Of a stretch of 7,278 nucleotides of DNA, positions 7,117-7,278 are shown one piece after another. Location: contig JAYYZV010000029.1 in assembly GCA_036339975.1 (NCBI GenBank), positions 1-7,278 on the forward strand, read 5' to 3'. Source of the stretch: UBA830 sp036339975. Lineage in GTDB: Bacteria > Pseudomonadota > Alphaproteobacteria > MPNO01 > UBA830. Positions within the stretch are counted from its first letter, which is position 1. Every line of letters starts with the position of its first letter. A program made the translations under genes and the position numbers. Below the pieces are notes generated by a model. That model made no database searches and had not been told where the DNA came from. It worked only from the letters and a program-made list of their open reading frames with translations.

Positions 7117-7141
7117 TGTCAGGACGTCCATCCTGTCGACA
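7117..7141 (+). other. Possible hairpin after rodA
   Basis: CAGGA (7120-7124) pairs with TCCTG (7131-7135) around a 6-nt loop, and TGT (7117-7119) can extend the stem with ACA (7139-7141) across a 3-nt bulge. It also contains the perfect 8-bp palindrome GGACGTCC (7122-7129). It begins 26 nt after the rodA stop. No T-run follows, so intrinsic termination is doubtful; it could protect the mRNA 3' end, mark a processing site, or be fortuitous. Confidence 0.35.
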
Positions 7142-7161
7142 TTGCTGGGTTGCTCTGTTAT

Positions 7162-7177
7162 CCCACGAGCTACTTGT

Positions 7178-7180
<3 letters not shown>
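7162..7180 (+). other. Hairpin at the tRNA leader covering the tRNA 5' end
   Basis: CCCACGAG (7162-7169), loop CTA (7170-7172) and CTTGTGGG (7173-7180) form an 8-bp stem with one G-U pair. The last three bases, GGG at 7178-7180, are also the first three bases of the mature tRNA-Lys, where they pair with CCC at 7247-7249. The hairpin and the tRNA acceptor stem therefore exclude each other in the precursor. The pairing is seen directly; any effect on RNase P processing is inference. Confidence 0.45.
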
Positions 7181-7253
<73 letters not shown>

Positions 7254-7278
7254 ATAAAACACGGGGTTAGCAGTTTTT

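Noticed and set aside
7136..7163. Possible promoter for tRNA-Lys (TCGACA at 7136-7141, TTATCC at 7158-7163, 16-nt spacer)
   Set aside because: The -35 has one mismatch but the -10 is poor; chance matches of this quality are common, so it is not listed as a feature.
7256..7277. Possible terminator after tRNA-Lys (AAAAC 7256-7260 against GTTTT 7273-7277)
   Set aside because: Only a 5-bp, mostly A-T stem with a 12-nt loop, and the window ends in the T-run; not enough to call a terminator.

Overview
The window is a compact chromosomal locus for lateral (rod-shape) cell-wall growth, with every gene on the + strand. It opens inside leuA (2-isopropylmalate synthase, 5' end cut off by the window edge), continues through mreB, mreC, mreD, mrdA (PBP2) and rodA, and closes with a complete tRNA-Lys(CTT) gene. 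No mobile element, CRISPR array, toxin-antitoxin pair or defence gene is visible. All proteins belong to well-known families and look intact apart from the truncated leuA.

Organism: the gene content, the mreBCD-mrdA-rodA order with leuA directly upstream, and the protein sequences suggest a Gram-negative proteobacterium, most likely an alphaproteobacterium of a Rhodospirillales-like lineage. This is inferred from remembered gene order and sequence character, not from a search. Base composition looks moderate (about mid-fifties % GC by eye, not counted), and codon use looks similar across the genes, giving no sign of recent transfer.

Layout: leuA (2-1444), an 84-nt GC-rich gap with competing inverted repeats, mreB (1529-2569), a 95-nt gap with a 9-nt direct repeat plus an inverted half copy, then a tightly packed run. 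mreC (2665-3549, GTG start) overlaps mreD by 4 nt, mreD (3546-4073) overlaps mrdA by 8 nt, and mrdA (4066-5943) is 5 nt from rodA (5949-7091). An 86-nt gap with two possible hairpins then leads to tRNA-Lys (7178-7253, CCA encoded), and 25 nt of tail follow.

How the genes work together: MreB filaments on the inner face of the membrane organise the elongasome. MreC (single membrane span, coiled coil, periplasmic beta domain) and MreD (multi-spanning) connect them to RodA, the SEDS glycan polymerase, and PBP2, its partner transpeptidase. The overlaps from mreC to rodA imply one transcript with coupled translation. LeuA (first committed step of leucine synthesis) has no known mechanistic link to this machine.

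No undescribed system is evident. The points most worth a second look are the non-coding stretches: the repeat arrangement and 7-codon ORF before mreC, the near-perfect Shine-Dalgarno sequence before rodA, a hairpin that would pair the first three bases of the tRNA with its leader, and an unusual C at the tRNA discriminator position.
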